A stretch of DNA of 64,000 nt from Enterococcus saccharolyticus subsp. saccharolyticus (GCF_029023825.1 NZ_CP118957.1:1403501-1467500), one strand, 5' to 3'. Shown: positions 1 to 7,271, numbered from the stretch's first letter. Notes: generated by a model from the letters alone, not told the origin. Program-made: numbers and translations.

Positions 1-832
1 AAACAGGGACACCGATTACCAATGCTCCTGGGCATCCTAAAACTAATATCGTGATTGCAAGTTCAATATCCCTTGAAATGAGCCCTACAATAAAAGAGAG
101 ACCTAAAACAGTAGGGGTATAATATTTAGAGAATCTATCAATAAAGCGTTCTGCCTCTGATTTTGAATCCTGTGCTTCTTCCACTAACTCAATGATTTTA
201 CCAAAAGTAGTGTCTTCACCTACACGGTCAGCTGTGATTTGCAGTGTGCCATTTTCTAAAATTGTTCCAGCATATACTCCTGAATCTTTCTTTTTGCTTA
301 CTGGAACTGCTTCACCTGTAATACTTGCTTCATTAATATGCCCTTCTCCTGTCAACACTGTACCATCAACTGGAATTTTTGCGCCCGTTTTAACAAGTAA
401 AATATCACCGACATCAACCTCTTCTATTTCGACTTCTTCAAACTCACCATTTTTCAGTTGCTTTAGAGCAACTTCTGGCGCCATTTCAGTTAATTCTTTT
501 ATTGCAGAACGTGTTTTATTAAGTGTCCTTTGTTCTAAATAAGCTCCAAATAGAAATAAGAACGTAACGATTGCCGATTCTTCATAGTTCTTGATTATAA
601 AAGCTCCGATAACTGCAATAGTAACTAAAACATCGATACTGACAACTTTGACCTTCAATGCTTGATACGCTTGGATAGCAATCGGTATAACTCCTAAAAC
701 GGAGGCAATTATTAGTGACCATATAGCTATAGGTTCGTTTTGAAATCCTAATTTACTAACATATGCAATTATTATTAAAATTGCACTTACTATTGTAATA
801 TGATTCTTTCTTCCTAAAATTAATTTTTGCAT
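1..832 (-). CDS. Heavy-metal P1B-type ATPase, N-terminal part (runs off the window)
   Basis: Membrane cation pump driven by ATP. The visible 277 residues hold two to three N-terminal membrane helices, an actuator domain with the TGEAVPV loop (around residue 180), and the transmembrane metal-site motif, which reads CPG followed by ALVIGVPV (codons at 26-34) in place of the usual CPC or CPH. The phosphorylation and ATP-binding domains lie beyond position 1. There is no N-terminal HMA domain. The start at 832 is chosen over the ATG at 838 because GGAAGGAG (840-847) then sits 7 bases upstream. It lies 51 bases behind the RIC-like gene and is probably cotranscribed from the FNR-type promoter at 1223-1264. 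The transported metal cannot be told from the fragment; zinc, iron or another divalent ion are possible. The family is secure, the substrate is not. Confidence 0.85.
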   Translation of the reverse strand, partial: MQKLILGRKNHITIVSAILIIIAYVSKLGFQNEPIAIWSLIIASVLGVIPIAIQAYQALKVKVVSIDVLVTIAVIGAFIIKNYEESAIVTFLFLFGAYLEQRTLNKTRSAIKELTEMAPEVALKQLKNGEFEEVEIEEVDVGDILLVKTGAKIPVDGTVLTGEGHINEASITGEAVPVSKKKDSGVYAGTILENGTLQITADRVGEDTTFGKIIELVEEAQDSKSEAERFIDRFSKYYTPTVLGLSFIVGLISRDIELAITILVLGCPGALVIGVPV

Positions 833-883
833 ATACATACTCCTTCCTATTATGATTTTTATTAATTGTATCACTTGTTTCTT

Positions 884-1186
884 TTATGATTCATATGCTT
901 TATCTAATTCTGCCAACAGGTTATATACAGCTTCATAGCTTTCACAAACATCATCTGGAACTGTATAATTGTCTGTAATTTTACGTAACTTTGCAAATTC
1001 ATCTACTAAATCAGGTTTTCCACTTCCTGTATCTTTTAATTTTTTTGCAAGCTTATCATATACTTCACGAACTTGGTGAAATTCTGGATGATTGCCGCCA
1101 TGAACTCTTGCTACAATTGGTACATACTGTGCCAATGTTTCTAAATCTGTTTCCTTGACTTGATTAAAATCTAATTTTTTCGACAT
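884..1186 (-). CDS. Small RIC-like (iron-sulfur repair di-iron type) protein
   Basis: A 100-residue cytoplasmic protein that resembles the short 'ric' proteins of lactic acid bacteria, relatives of ScdA/YtfE, which repair iron-sulfur clusters after nitrosative or oxidative damage. The recognisable core is VARVHGGNHPEFHQV (around residues 26-40), with His and Glu residues that could serve as di-iron ligands; the rest is helical. The usual larger HHE four-helix domain is only partly represented, so enzymatic competence is uncertain. It is the first gene behind the FNR-box promoter and is followed 51 bases later by the metal ATPase. Its ribosome site is AGAAGGAA. The assignment rests on remembered family resemblance. 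Confidence 0.6.
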   Translation of the reverse strand: MSKKLDFNQVKETDLETLAQYVPIVARVHGGNHPEFHQVREVYDKLAKKLKDTGSGKPDLVDEFAKLRKITDNYTVPDDVCESYEAVYNLLAELDKAYES

Positions 1187-1222
1187 GCTTTTTCCTTCTT
1201 TCTTTTTCTTTGGGTTGATTAC

Positions 1223-1264
1223 ATTATATAAGGGATTAAAAGATATTAACTTGATCTACATCAA
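1223..1264 (-). promoter_or_regulatory. FNR-box promoter of the ric-ATPase operon
   Basis: A perfect palindromic FNR consensus, TTGATCTACATCAA, lies at 1251-1264. A perfect TATAAT lies at 1223-1228 on the minus strand. With a start site near 1216 the box centre falls at -41.5, the classic class II activator position. No -35 hexamer is needed or seen. The Crp/Fnr gene immediately upstream is the obvious regulator. Confidence 0.8.
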
Positions 1265-1283
1265 GTTTGTTCTTTTTACGCAG

Positions 1284-1333
1284 AAAAATAGAACAGTTAG
1301 TATTTTTAACTTAATACCAACTGTTCTATTTTT
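1284..1333 (-). terminator. Terminator of the Crp/Fnr gene
   Basis: An AT-rich hairpin with arms of about 20 bases around AGAACAGTT/AACTGTTCT, followed by a T-run when read on the minus strand. It lies just behind the stop codon of the regulator and upstream of the FNR box, so it separates the regulator transcript from the ric operon. Confidence 0.75.
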
Positions 1334-1350
1334 TATTTTAAGATTATCTG

Positions 1351-2100
1351 CTATATCAGCAACAAACCATCTAAATCTAAAATCTCAATCTTTCTGTTTC
1401 TTTTTTGCTTTATATAACCTGCATCTTCAAAATCAACCAACGTTCTACTGATCGTTTCTGGCGTCGTTCCTAAATAAGAGGCTAAATCCTTTTTACTCAT
1501 CGGTAATTCAATTTCTATTGGACTAACTCCGCCATCTGTACACTCTCCAAGAAACAACGCTAATCTAGCCGCCACTTTTTCGGTGACAAATCTGGTTGTT
1601 TGTTTTTCTGATATTTCCAGTCGGTTAGAAAACTCAGCTAAGATCTTCAAAGATATCGTAGGGTACTTTAATAAAAATTCTTGTAAGTCATTTTTGCTAA
1701 TCACACATACATTGGTATCAATCATTGCTTCTGCATACGCTTCATGGATTGATTCACGAAACAGAGCTAATTCTCCTGTAAAATCTCCTGGATTTAAAAT
1801 TCTCAATAATTGCTCTTTTCCAGACTCAGATAAACGGTAGATTCTAATTTTACCCTTACTTACAACATATAAGACATTAGATGTATCTCCTTCTCGATAA
1901 AGCACTTCACCTTTTTTATATGAAATGGACTTCATGACTTTCATTATTTCTTCCATCTGCTCTGCTTCAAGATGATTAAAGATTGGTACAACACAGATAC
2001 ATGAATTCTTTGAATTTGGCTCATGTCTGTGATGATGAATGTGTGAGGAAGTATTATGAGAACATTTCCTGATATCTTGTTTGCAATCCTTCTTCGACAT
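1351..2100 (-). CDS. Crp/Fnr-family regulator with Cys/His-rich N-terminus
   Basis: A 249-residue transcription factor: an N-terminal extension (1-36), a cyclic-nucleotide-binding-type beta roll (about 37-150), a dimerisation helix, and a winged helix-turn-helix (about 195-235; SKKDLASYLGTTPETISR is the recognition region). The first 36 residues hold C6, C13, C33 and C35 plus the run HIHHHRH, suggesting an iron-sulfur or metal-sensing site; this is inference. The start at 2100 is supported by AAAGGAG 8 bases upstream. The FNR box directly downstream, at the ric-ATPase promoter, is its likely target. Similar FLP-type regulators of lactococci are linked with zinc and oxidative stress. Confidence 0.85.
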   Translation of the reverse strand: MSKKDCKQDIRKCSHNTSSHIHHHRHEPNSKNSCICVVPIFNHLEAEQMEEIMKVMKSISYKKGEVLYREGDTSNVLYVVSKGKIRIYRLSESGKEQLLRILNPGDFTGELALFRESIHEAYAEAMIDTNVCVISKNDLQEFLLKYPTISLKILAEFSNRLEISEKQTTRFVTEKVAARLALFLGECTDGGVSPIEIELPMSKKDLASYLGTTPETISRTLVDFEDAGYIKQKRNRKIEILDLDGLLLI

Positions 2101-2129
2101 TCAGATACTCCTTTCATAACATATTTTGG

Positions 2130-2170
2130 GACTTGTTTATTTATTTCCAAGTATATAATCAAAACAAGTC
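2130..2170 (-). promoter_or_regulatory. Inverted repeat upstream of the Crp/Fnr gene
   Basis: GACTTGTTT (2130-2138) and AAACAAGTC (2162-2170) form a perfect 9-base inverted repeat with a 23-base centre, 30-70 bases upstream of the regulator start. An autoregulatory operator is possible. No clean -35/-10 pair could be placed. Confidence 0.35.
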
Positions 2171-2534
2171 GTAGAATAATCAAGTGTAAGAAACTTACCG
2201 TTCTTCTTTAATAAACTTTCTATTAAATTTGCTATCTCTGCAAGTTTTTCATCTGTACTCATATTATTGAATGATGCTTGTCGGTTTGATATCTCAATAA
2301 ACTTTTGATTGATTGAATCATCTATATCAACAGTTTACTAATATCATGTTTATGATAATCTGATTTAATAAAACCTTTATTTCTGATACTTCTATCTAAC
2401 AAATATCTTATTGCAAATAAAAGATTTGTTTTTCCCGAATCGTTCATCCCGAATATCACATTTTTATTTGATAAGTCAATTTCAATAGAACTAAAATTAC
2501 GAAAGTTTTCAATTACTAACTTTTTAAATTCCAT
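2137..2534 (-). pseudogene. Decayed OLD-type AAA ATPase gene (two fragments)
   Basis: The first fragment (2322-2534) encodes the N-terminus of an ABC/SMC-like ATPase of the OLD endonuclease type: KLVIENFRNFSSIEIDL, then the Walker A-type loop GMNDSGKTN. It stops after about 70 residues, where the family normally has several hundred. A second fragment in another frame runs from about 2328 to the stop at 2137 and reads as a helical C-terminal tail (MSTDEKLAEIANLIESLLKK). A large internal deletion plus a frame change is the simplest reading. The 5' end overlaps the last 11 bases of pezT. The original gene may have been an anti-phage ATPase/nuclease; the tail's family is not recognised with certainty. 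Confidence 0.6.
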
Positions 2535-3312
2535 AGTTACTCTCCAGCAAATTCTTATTATTCAGTTTAACTAACCGTTCCCGACCTAACTTCAACATCT
2601 CCTCCTCGACCTTACTCCATTCTCCGAAGAGGCAGTCTTGAAGAACTTCTGCTGCGGAATCTTTATCAGTTTCAGAATCATAGATACAAGCCCTATCTCT
2701 TTGGTAAATTTGAATTTGTTCAAAGAGTTTCTCACTTTCTAACTCCCTCAAGTTATCAACCAAGTTCTCAACAATCCCATCGTGGTGTTCTTTTGGTGTT
2801 GCTCTGGCCTGATTGGGATCGATGGCATAAAGTTCTTCGTAACGAATCAAGGTGCTGAGATAAGAAAGCTCTGATTTGGTACCAATTACAGCTAAAGAAA
2901 CTTGGTAACCTTTAGAAGCTAATAATTGAGCAGTCTGACGAGGAACTTGAGTGGTACGCAAAGTCCCTTCAATCAGCAAATGATAGCCTTGCGTGCTGAG
3001 TTCATCAACCAACTGTTCTACCATTTTTCCTGCAAATCCCTTGGTATAGTCCACGCTGTCCTTGCCATACTTTTCTTGCAGGGCTAAGTAATTGGGATGC
3101 TGAGAACGGTAGCTGTCACCATCGATGATAATGATATTACCTTGAAATTCCTTCTGCTTGATACGATGTATCGTTGTCTTACCTGCCCCGCTTTGTCCAC
3201 CAAGCAAGATAGCTTTCGGTTGACCTGGAATCGTCTTTCCTCGGGTTAAGGCCCGAATGGTTCGCTGCAAGGCCTTCTGAAACTCTTCCTCACTAAATTC
3301 TTCCAATCTCAT
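2524..3312 (-). CDS. pezT: Zeta-family toxin PezT
   Basis: A 262-residue kinase toxin of the zeta/PezT family, which phosphorylates UDP-N-acetylglucosamine and so blocks peptidoglycan synthesis. The P-loop GGQSGAGKTT occupies residues 38-47, followed by IIIIDGDSYR with the conserved acidic residues at 64 and 66. Length matches pneumococcal PezT (about 253 residues) with a slightly longer tail. The ATG overlaps the pezA stop by one base (TAATG), so translation is coupled. The tail overlaps the decayed ATPase gene and may have been altered by that junction. No frameshift is seen, so the toxin should be active and kept in check by PezA. Confidence 0.93.
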   Translation of the reverse strand: MRLEEFSEEEFQKALQRTIRALTRGKTIPGQPKAILLGGQSGAGKTTIHRIKQKEFQGNIIIIDGDSYRSQHPNYLALQEKYGKDSVDYTKGFAGKMVEQLVDELSTQGYHLLIEGTLRTTQVPRQTAQLLASKGYQVSLAVIGTKSELSYLSTLIRYEELYAIDPNQARATPKEHHDGIVENLVDNLRELESEKLFEQIQIYQRDRACIYDSETDKDSAAEVLQDCLFGEWSKVEEEMLKLGRERLVKLNNKNLLESNYGI

Positions 3313-3788
3313 TAAGCCACCACCCGATGATGCACCATGTCTAACATTCGCTCTATACCGTCTAAATAGCCATTGTAACGCTCAATTTCATCGAAGGTGT
3401 CAACTAAATAAATTTTCGTATTGATTAATTCAGCCAAATCATCACTCATGAGAATCCAAGGGTTGGCTTCATCATCAAAAGCAATATCCTGACTATCTTG
3501 ATATCGATAGAGCTGCGATAAAATGGCTGCTCCACGTTCTTTTATCACTTCTACTTTTAAAGTCAATTGATAATCTTCAACAGGTGTTAACATCTTGTCC
3601 TCCCCTACAATATCGATATAAGAGACATTAAATTTCTGACAAATACGGTCGATAAGCTCTGTTGAAACCGTACTGGTCCCATTTTCATAACGACTCAGGC
3701 TATTGCGTGAAATCCCGACCATTTTCGCAAATTCTGGTTGTGTTAAATCGTGTGTATGGCGTAGTGATTTGATATTGTCTCCAATCAT
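3312..3788 (-). CDS. pezA: Antitoxin PezA (HTH repressor)
   Basis: A 158-residue antitoxin: an N-terminal XRE-type helix-turn-helix (about 15-55; TQPEFAKMVGISRNSLSRYE) that should bind the operon promoter, and a C-terminal toxin-binding region. The ATG at 3788 is preferred over an upstream in-frame ATG at 3818 because AGGAGG lies 9 bases before it, and 158 residues is the usual PezA length. The gene is overlapped by pezT and preceded by the TATAAT box and large palindrome at 3817-3869. Confidence 0.93.
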   Translation of the reverse strand: MIGDNIKSLRHTHDLTQPEFAKMVGISRNSLSRYENGTSTVSTELIDRICQKFNVSYIDIVGEDKMLTPVEDYQLTLKVEVIKERGAAILSQLYRYQDSQDIAFDDEANPWILMSDDLAELINTKIYLVDTFDEIERYNGYLDGIERMLDMVHHRVVA

Positions 3789-3816
3789 AGATAAAGACCT
3801 CCTCATATTTAATTTC

Positions 3817-3869
3817 ATTATACCATAAAAAACGGATAACGCACCAAATATGGTGCGTTATCCGTTTTT
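3817..3869 (-). promoter_or_regulatory. pezAT promoter with large palindrome (operator and/or terminator)
   Basis: A TATAAT box (3817-3822, minus strand) stands beside a perfect inverted repeat with 19-base arms and a 4-base centre (3828-3869; arm core ACGGATAACGCACCA). The nonconsensus -35 (TTGGTG, 3842-3847) falls inside the palindrome, so bound PezA would block polymerase. The same palindrome followed by a T-run would also terminate transcription arriving from upstream. The stop codon of the upstream fragment ORF lies within it. Confidence 0.75.
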
Positions 3870-4079
3870 AGGTTTCTTCGATTGCTTAAACTGCTCTATT
3901 CGCTTCTCAAACTGCTCAGTATTCAGTTTATTTTTCACTTCCTGGATTGACTTATCAAGACTTTGTTCCTCATCGGTTATAACGCTTTGAGATATTTCAA
4001 CTCTCCTATCAGGCTTGAAATCTGGATCAAAAAACACATCTAGGAGTTTCTCTACTTTAGTTAGTTCAATATCTGACAT
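3858..4079 (-). CDS. Short hypothetical ORF, probably a gene fragment
   Basis: Encodes 73 charged residues, mostly helical (KSIQEVKNKLNTEQFEKRIEQFKQSKK), without a recognised domain. The ATG has no ribosome binding site and sits at the broken edge of the IS3 remnant, where the truncated second transposase frame ends. It is therefore likely the 3' part of a gene cut by a deletion. The stop codon lies inside the pezAT palindrome. Confidence 0.4.
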   Translation of the reverse strand: MSDIELTKVEKLLDVFFDPDFKPDRRVEISQSVITDEEQSLDKSIQEVKNKLNTEQFEKRIEQFKQSKKPKNG

Positions 4080-4440
4080 GTATGCTTGTTTGCATCAATC
4101 ACTTGTCTTTTCGTCCGAATATCAGCGCTGCTTGCTTTAAAATATCATTCTCCATCTCAAGTTGTTGGTTTCGTTTGCGTAAGGCTATAAGCTCTTTTTT
4201 CGTTGGGGTCAGATTATCGGCTTCTTTGAATGAACCTGTCTTTTTTGCCTGACGGACCCATTTGTCAAAAGACGATGGTGTTAGTTCATATTCTCTGATG
4301 ATGTCGGCCCTTGGTTTTCCAGAGTTTAGTAAATCGACCATTTGTTGTTTAAATTCTTGCGTATATGTTCTGCGTTCTCTTCTTTGCGACATAACATGAT
4401 TCCTCCAGTGTGTTTTCTTATAGTTTACACACCTTATCTT
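4080..4440 (-). mobile_element. IS3-family remnant
   Basis: Only the orfA end of an IS3-family element remains. After the orfA stop, the frame typical of orfB begins (VIDANKHT) but is lost after about ten codons at 4080, where unrelated sequence starts. The outer end lies near 4420-4440; a terminal repeat cannot be defined because its partner is missing. Confidence 0.65.
4099..4392 (-). CDS. IS3-family transposase OrfA
   Basis: A 97-residue DNA-binding subunit: a helix-turn-helix (YTQEFKQQMVDLLNSGK to SSFDKWVRQ, about residues 10-50) followed by a leucine-zipper-like coil (KKELIALRKRNQQLEMEN). A GGAGGAA site precedes the ATG at 4392. Without orfB it cannot transpose; it could at most bind ends of related elements. 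Confidence 0.85.
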   Translation of the reverse strand: MSQRRERRTYTQEFKQQMVDLLNSGKPRADIIREYELTPSSFDKWVRQAKKTGSFKEADNLTPTKKELIALRKRNQQLEMENDILKQAALIFGRKDK

Positions 4441-4461
4441 TTCTGTCTAGTTTATTGTAGC

Positions 4462-5424
4462 CTATCCAATATATTCTTCACGAATCTGAGACAGAGTTTT
4501 TCCAGTTTCTTTATGTACAGCAAAAACATAAGTCTGAACACTAGACCATCCATAAATCTCTTTCAACCATGCTTGCATAGACTTTTCTTCTCCGTTGACC
4601 ATTACATTGCCATTGGAAAGAAGCCGCCCCTCATCTTCCCTCCCTTTAGCAACTATAATGTCTCCTTCTTTAACAACACCCCATTCAAGCATTAAATCTA
4701 TTTTCGGTAGAGACCTACGTATAATTTTCTTTTCTCCAGATGCTGTTGCAATGAGCGATTTATCCATAAGATTCACATAATAATCATCATAATTAGTAAC
4801 TGGGAGTAGCTTTTCTACATAGAAAAATAAATCTTCATTCAGCTTATACGGTGTTAGTCTATAACAACTCATATCAACATTGTTACTATTTAGCCAAGCA
4901 ACTGCAGACAACGTTTGTTCATCAAAATCAGATGCCACCAGAATAATTCTTTGCTTTTCATTGAAATTTTTCTGTGCATCATTGACCTGAAGGAATTCAT
5001 TCAACTTACGAATACCAAGTTCAAATGAAGTTAACTCTCCAAGTTCAAACTCACTTCTATATTTTTCAATGTATGGAGCATAAACTTTTTTTACTAAATC
5101 GTCGGTCTTTTCAATTGTTGCATAGCTCGCAGCATATCTTATTGCCTGAAACTCAAAAGCTTCTCTGCGATGCTCAATATCCTTGCGATCTCTCTTAATT
5201 TCAATAAGCACAATATTTCCGCTGTTATCTACCGCAGTCAAATCACTTCTTCCGTTCTTTTCATTTCTAACTTGCCTGCCAACAATAAGCATAGATTCCT
5301 CTTCATCACAGATCATATCAATGCTGTTTCTTAAAATTTCTTCTATGTCATTTTCTGTCATATTTAGTTCTGAAAAAGTGACCGGTTCTATTCTAGCGGC
5401 TTGCTTACCTTTAATACTGTACAT
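4462..5424 (-). CDS. NucS/DUF91-like nuclease with C-terminal RAMA-like domain
   Basis: A 320-residue predicted cytoplasmic nuclease. The N-terminal half carries a PD-(D/E)XK core: D61 in GRSDLTAVD and E75/K77 in LIEIKRD, as in NucS/RecB-like endonucleases. The last 75 residues (about 245-320) run from a short helix through LSNGNVMVNGEEKSMQAW to GWSSVQTYVF and G-K-T-L-S-Q-I-R, the layout of RAMA domains, which are linked with restriction enzymes and reading of modified DNA. It has a strong AAGGAGGGGG site and lies 13 bases after the ydbC-like gene, last in the restriction operon. Domain calls are by eye. A modification-dependent or mismatch-type nuclease is inference. Confidence 0.7.
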   Translation of the reverse strand: MYSIKGKQAARIEPVTFSELNMTENDIEEILRNSIDMICDEEESMLIVGRQVRNEKNGRSDLTAVDNSGNIVLIEIKRDRKDIEHRREAFEFQAIRYAASYATIEKTDDLVKKVYAPYIEKYRSEFELGELTSFELGIRKLNEFLQVNDAQKNFNEKQRIILVASDFDEQTLSAVAWLNSNNVDMSCYRLTPYKLNEDLFFYVEKLLPVTNYDDYYVNLMDKSLIATASGEKKIIRRSLPKIDLMLEWGVVKEGDIIVAKGREDEGRLLSNGNVMVNGEEKSMQAWLKEIYGWSSVQTYVFAVHKETGKTLSQIREEYIG

Positions 5425-5437
5425 GATCTCCCCCTCC

Positions 5438-5659
5438 TTAAAGTTCTATTTCATTCAGTAAATCCCTTAGTTTCTTAAGTTCGTCTGCACTTAAGGTTAC
5501 ACCCTTGCCCATCTTCTCATGTTCAGGTGCCCAATCTCTGATGTCATATTTAGGTTCCCTGTCATTCCAGCTGATTAAATTCAGTTCCTTTGACCAGCCC
5601 TTATTGTTTTCTGAAAGAGTGCCCACAGTTTCTTTAATTTCGTATTTTATTTCTGCCAT
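5438..5659 (-). CDS. YdbC/PC4-like single-stranded-DNA-binding protein
   Basis: A 73-residue protein matching the YdbC family of lactic acid bacteria, a PC4-type fold that binds single-stranded DNA. The recognisable signature is GWSKELNLISWN followed by PKYDIRDWAPEHEKMGKG. Length is normal for the family. GGAGGG precedes the ATG. It sits between the MazG-like and NucS-like genes with gaps of 17 and 13 bases, so it is cotranscribed with both. YdbC genes also occur outside defence loci, so its role here is open. Confidence 0.85.
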   Translation of the reverse strand: MAEIKYEIKETVGTLSENNKGWSKELNLISWNDREPKYDIRDWAPEHEKMGKGVTLSADELKKLRDLLNEIEL

Positions 5660-5676
5660 ATAATTCCCTCCGTTAA

Positions 5677-6021
5677 TTATAGTTCTGTGTACTTCTTCGA
5701 ATTTCCAAAGCTCTTTTCAACTGGATACTTCTGGTTGTTTTTTCCCAATTTATTTATGACCGCTTCATCCAAATTTATATTCATACTTCTGCACAGACTA
5801 ATAAGATAAGTATAAATATCAGCTATTTCATCTGCAACAGCTTGTGTATCATTCGTATCAATCATATCATCTATCTCTTTATCAGTTTTCCATTGGAAGC
5901 ACTCAAGGAGTTCACCTACTTCTGCACCTATTGCAATTGATAAATTTTTTGGAGTATGAAATTGCTCCCAATTTCTCTCTTTAATAAATTCAATAATTTG
6001 ATCTTCAACTCTTTTATTCAT
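5677..6021 (-). CDS. MazG-like nucleotide pyrophosphohydrolase
   Basis: A 114-residue all-alpha NTP pyrophosphohydrolase, expected to hydrolyse (d)NTPs to NMP and pyrophosphate with magnesium. The metal-binding ExxE/ExxD pattern is clear: EVGELLECFQW, then ADEIADIYTYL about 25 residues later. The ATG at 6021 follows GGAGG; an in-frame GTG at 6042 lacks a good site. It lies 41 bases after the DUF3883 gene. House-cleaning MazG-like enzymes occur in defence islands, where altering nucleotide pools has been proposed; that role is inference here. Confidence 0.85.
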   Translation of the reverse strand: MNKRVEDQIIEFIKERNWEQFHTPKNLSIAIGAEVGELLECFQWKTDKEIDDMIDTNDTQAVADEIADIYTYLISLCRSMNINLDEAVINKLGKNNQKYPVEKSFGNSKKYTEL

Positions 6022-6062
6022 AGAACCTCCATTAGATGGCACAATTTTTAATAATACGTTTT

Positions 6063-7271
6063 TTACTCCACATTTAGCAATCCATTAACAATATAATTTT
6101 GAGGTCTAAGACATAATTTGTTACTTAAATGACCTTTAATGTAATAAAACTTCCCTTGATTTTTTTCTTTATTAAATTCATAAACTCTGTAGAGATAGTA
6201 ATTTGAATCTTGTAGCCCAGAAAATTCTAGTTCACTATCTGTAATATTAAAAGGAGTGTCACTATCACCTGTTGTAGTTTTAACTTCAATATGTTTCTCT
6301 CGGCCATCTAGCTCATATGATAAAATATCGTAACCTGCTCCATCACCTTCATCTTCAGAAATATGTTTTACTTTTTGTGCTAGATCTGCTCTACCATTCT
6401 TATTTAATAAATCAAATTCATAATTTAAAACCATTAATTCACCAGCATAACCAAGTTTCTTTTGATTTTTTGCCTTCTTTAAAAAATCGGTTTTTTTAGC
6501 AACAAATTCTCTTGGTTTTTGGTCTTTTGCAACAAAAGATGTTGGACACTCTTCTCTTTCAAGCAATGACTTAGTATAGTTTTCAATACTGCTTTCAATA
6601 CCATCTAAATCATCTGCATCTTCTACTTTTTCAAATAGTCCCAGATCGGAGTTTACTATCAAATAGTCGTTTGTTTTTTCGATTGAGGATTCTCTTAATC
6701 TACCTTTTAATTCTCTATATACACCCAGTAATTTCTGCAAGTCCTGAATCAATTCTTTATCACTTAGTATATCATTAATATCATAAAATTTTCCGCAAAT
6801 ATGGCCCAATTCGTATCCTTCTGCCAAATTATTGTTTTTAATTCTAAGATCAATCGAATCATAGGAAAAATCAGTTAATGTCGATGATAATATATTTTTC
6901 CATGCACTTGATACCTGCTCAATCTTTTTTCGTCCCTCTTTAATTCCATATTTTTCTTTGAAATACGTCCAGCCCTGATTAAGTGAAATATATACGCCAC
7001 TCATATCGGCACAAAATAGATACACAATGTCATAACCTTTGGTTGCAGTCATTGTAATGTCTTTATCAAAAATAGCAATCCACGGAATATCCGCCCAATT
7101 GCCTTTTCCAGGAGATCCTTCAACTTTGTATTTTAAAGTATCAATAGACGCTTCCTTTTCAATAATTTGACCAGAATTGACTCTTAGGTAATTTGCTAAT
7201 TGATGCGCCTTAAATGATTCTTTTTTTGCACTATTGTACTCATCTAATATTTTTAATAATAGTTCTCTCAA
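6063..7271 (-). CDS. MrcB_N (DUF3578) plus DUF3883 nuclease-fold protein
   Basis: A 402-residue protein. Residues about 10-165 resemble the MrcB N-terminal domain (DUF3578; WADIPWIAIFD, YDIVYLFCAD, GVYISLNQGW), which reads modified or target DNA in McrBC-like systems. Residues about 285-395 resemble DUF3883, a PD-(D/E)XK-like domain: GYDILSYELDG, then HIEVKTTTG gives the D-EVK core, and the tail holds YYLYRVYEF. There is no AAA GTPase domain between them, unlike McrB. The start is a TTG at 7271, supported by AGGAGG 8 bases upstream. It lies 62 bases after hsdR in the same operon. A DNA-sensing endonuclease is the natural reading, from domain resemblance only. Confidence 0.75.
   Translation of the reverse strand: MRELLLKILDEYNSAKKESFKAHQLANYLRVNSGQIIEKEASIDTLKYKVEGSPGKGNWADIPWIAIFDKDITMTATKGYDIVYLFCADMSGVYISLNQGWTYFKEKYGIKEGRKKIEQVSSAWKNILSSTLTDFSYDSIDLRIKNNNLAEGYELGHICGKFYDINDILSDKELIQDLQKLLGVYRELKGRLRESSIEKTNDYLIVNSDLGLFEKVEDADDLDGIESSIENYTKSLLEREECPTSFVAKDQKPREFVAKKTDFLKKAKNQKKLGYAGELMVLNYEFDLLNKNGRADLAQKVKHISEDEGDGAGYDILSYELDGREKHIEVKTTTGDSDTPFNITDSELEFSGLQDSNYYLYRVYEFNKEKNQGKFYYIKGHLSNKLCLRPQNYIVNGLLNVE

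Noticed and set aside
192-542. Plus-strand ORF of 116 codons
   Set aside because: Lies antisense within the metal ATPase, which has clear motifs on the minus strand; the product is low-complexity and without a ribosome site.
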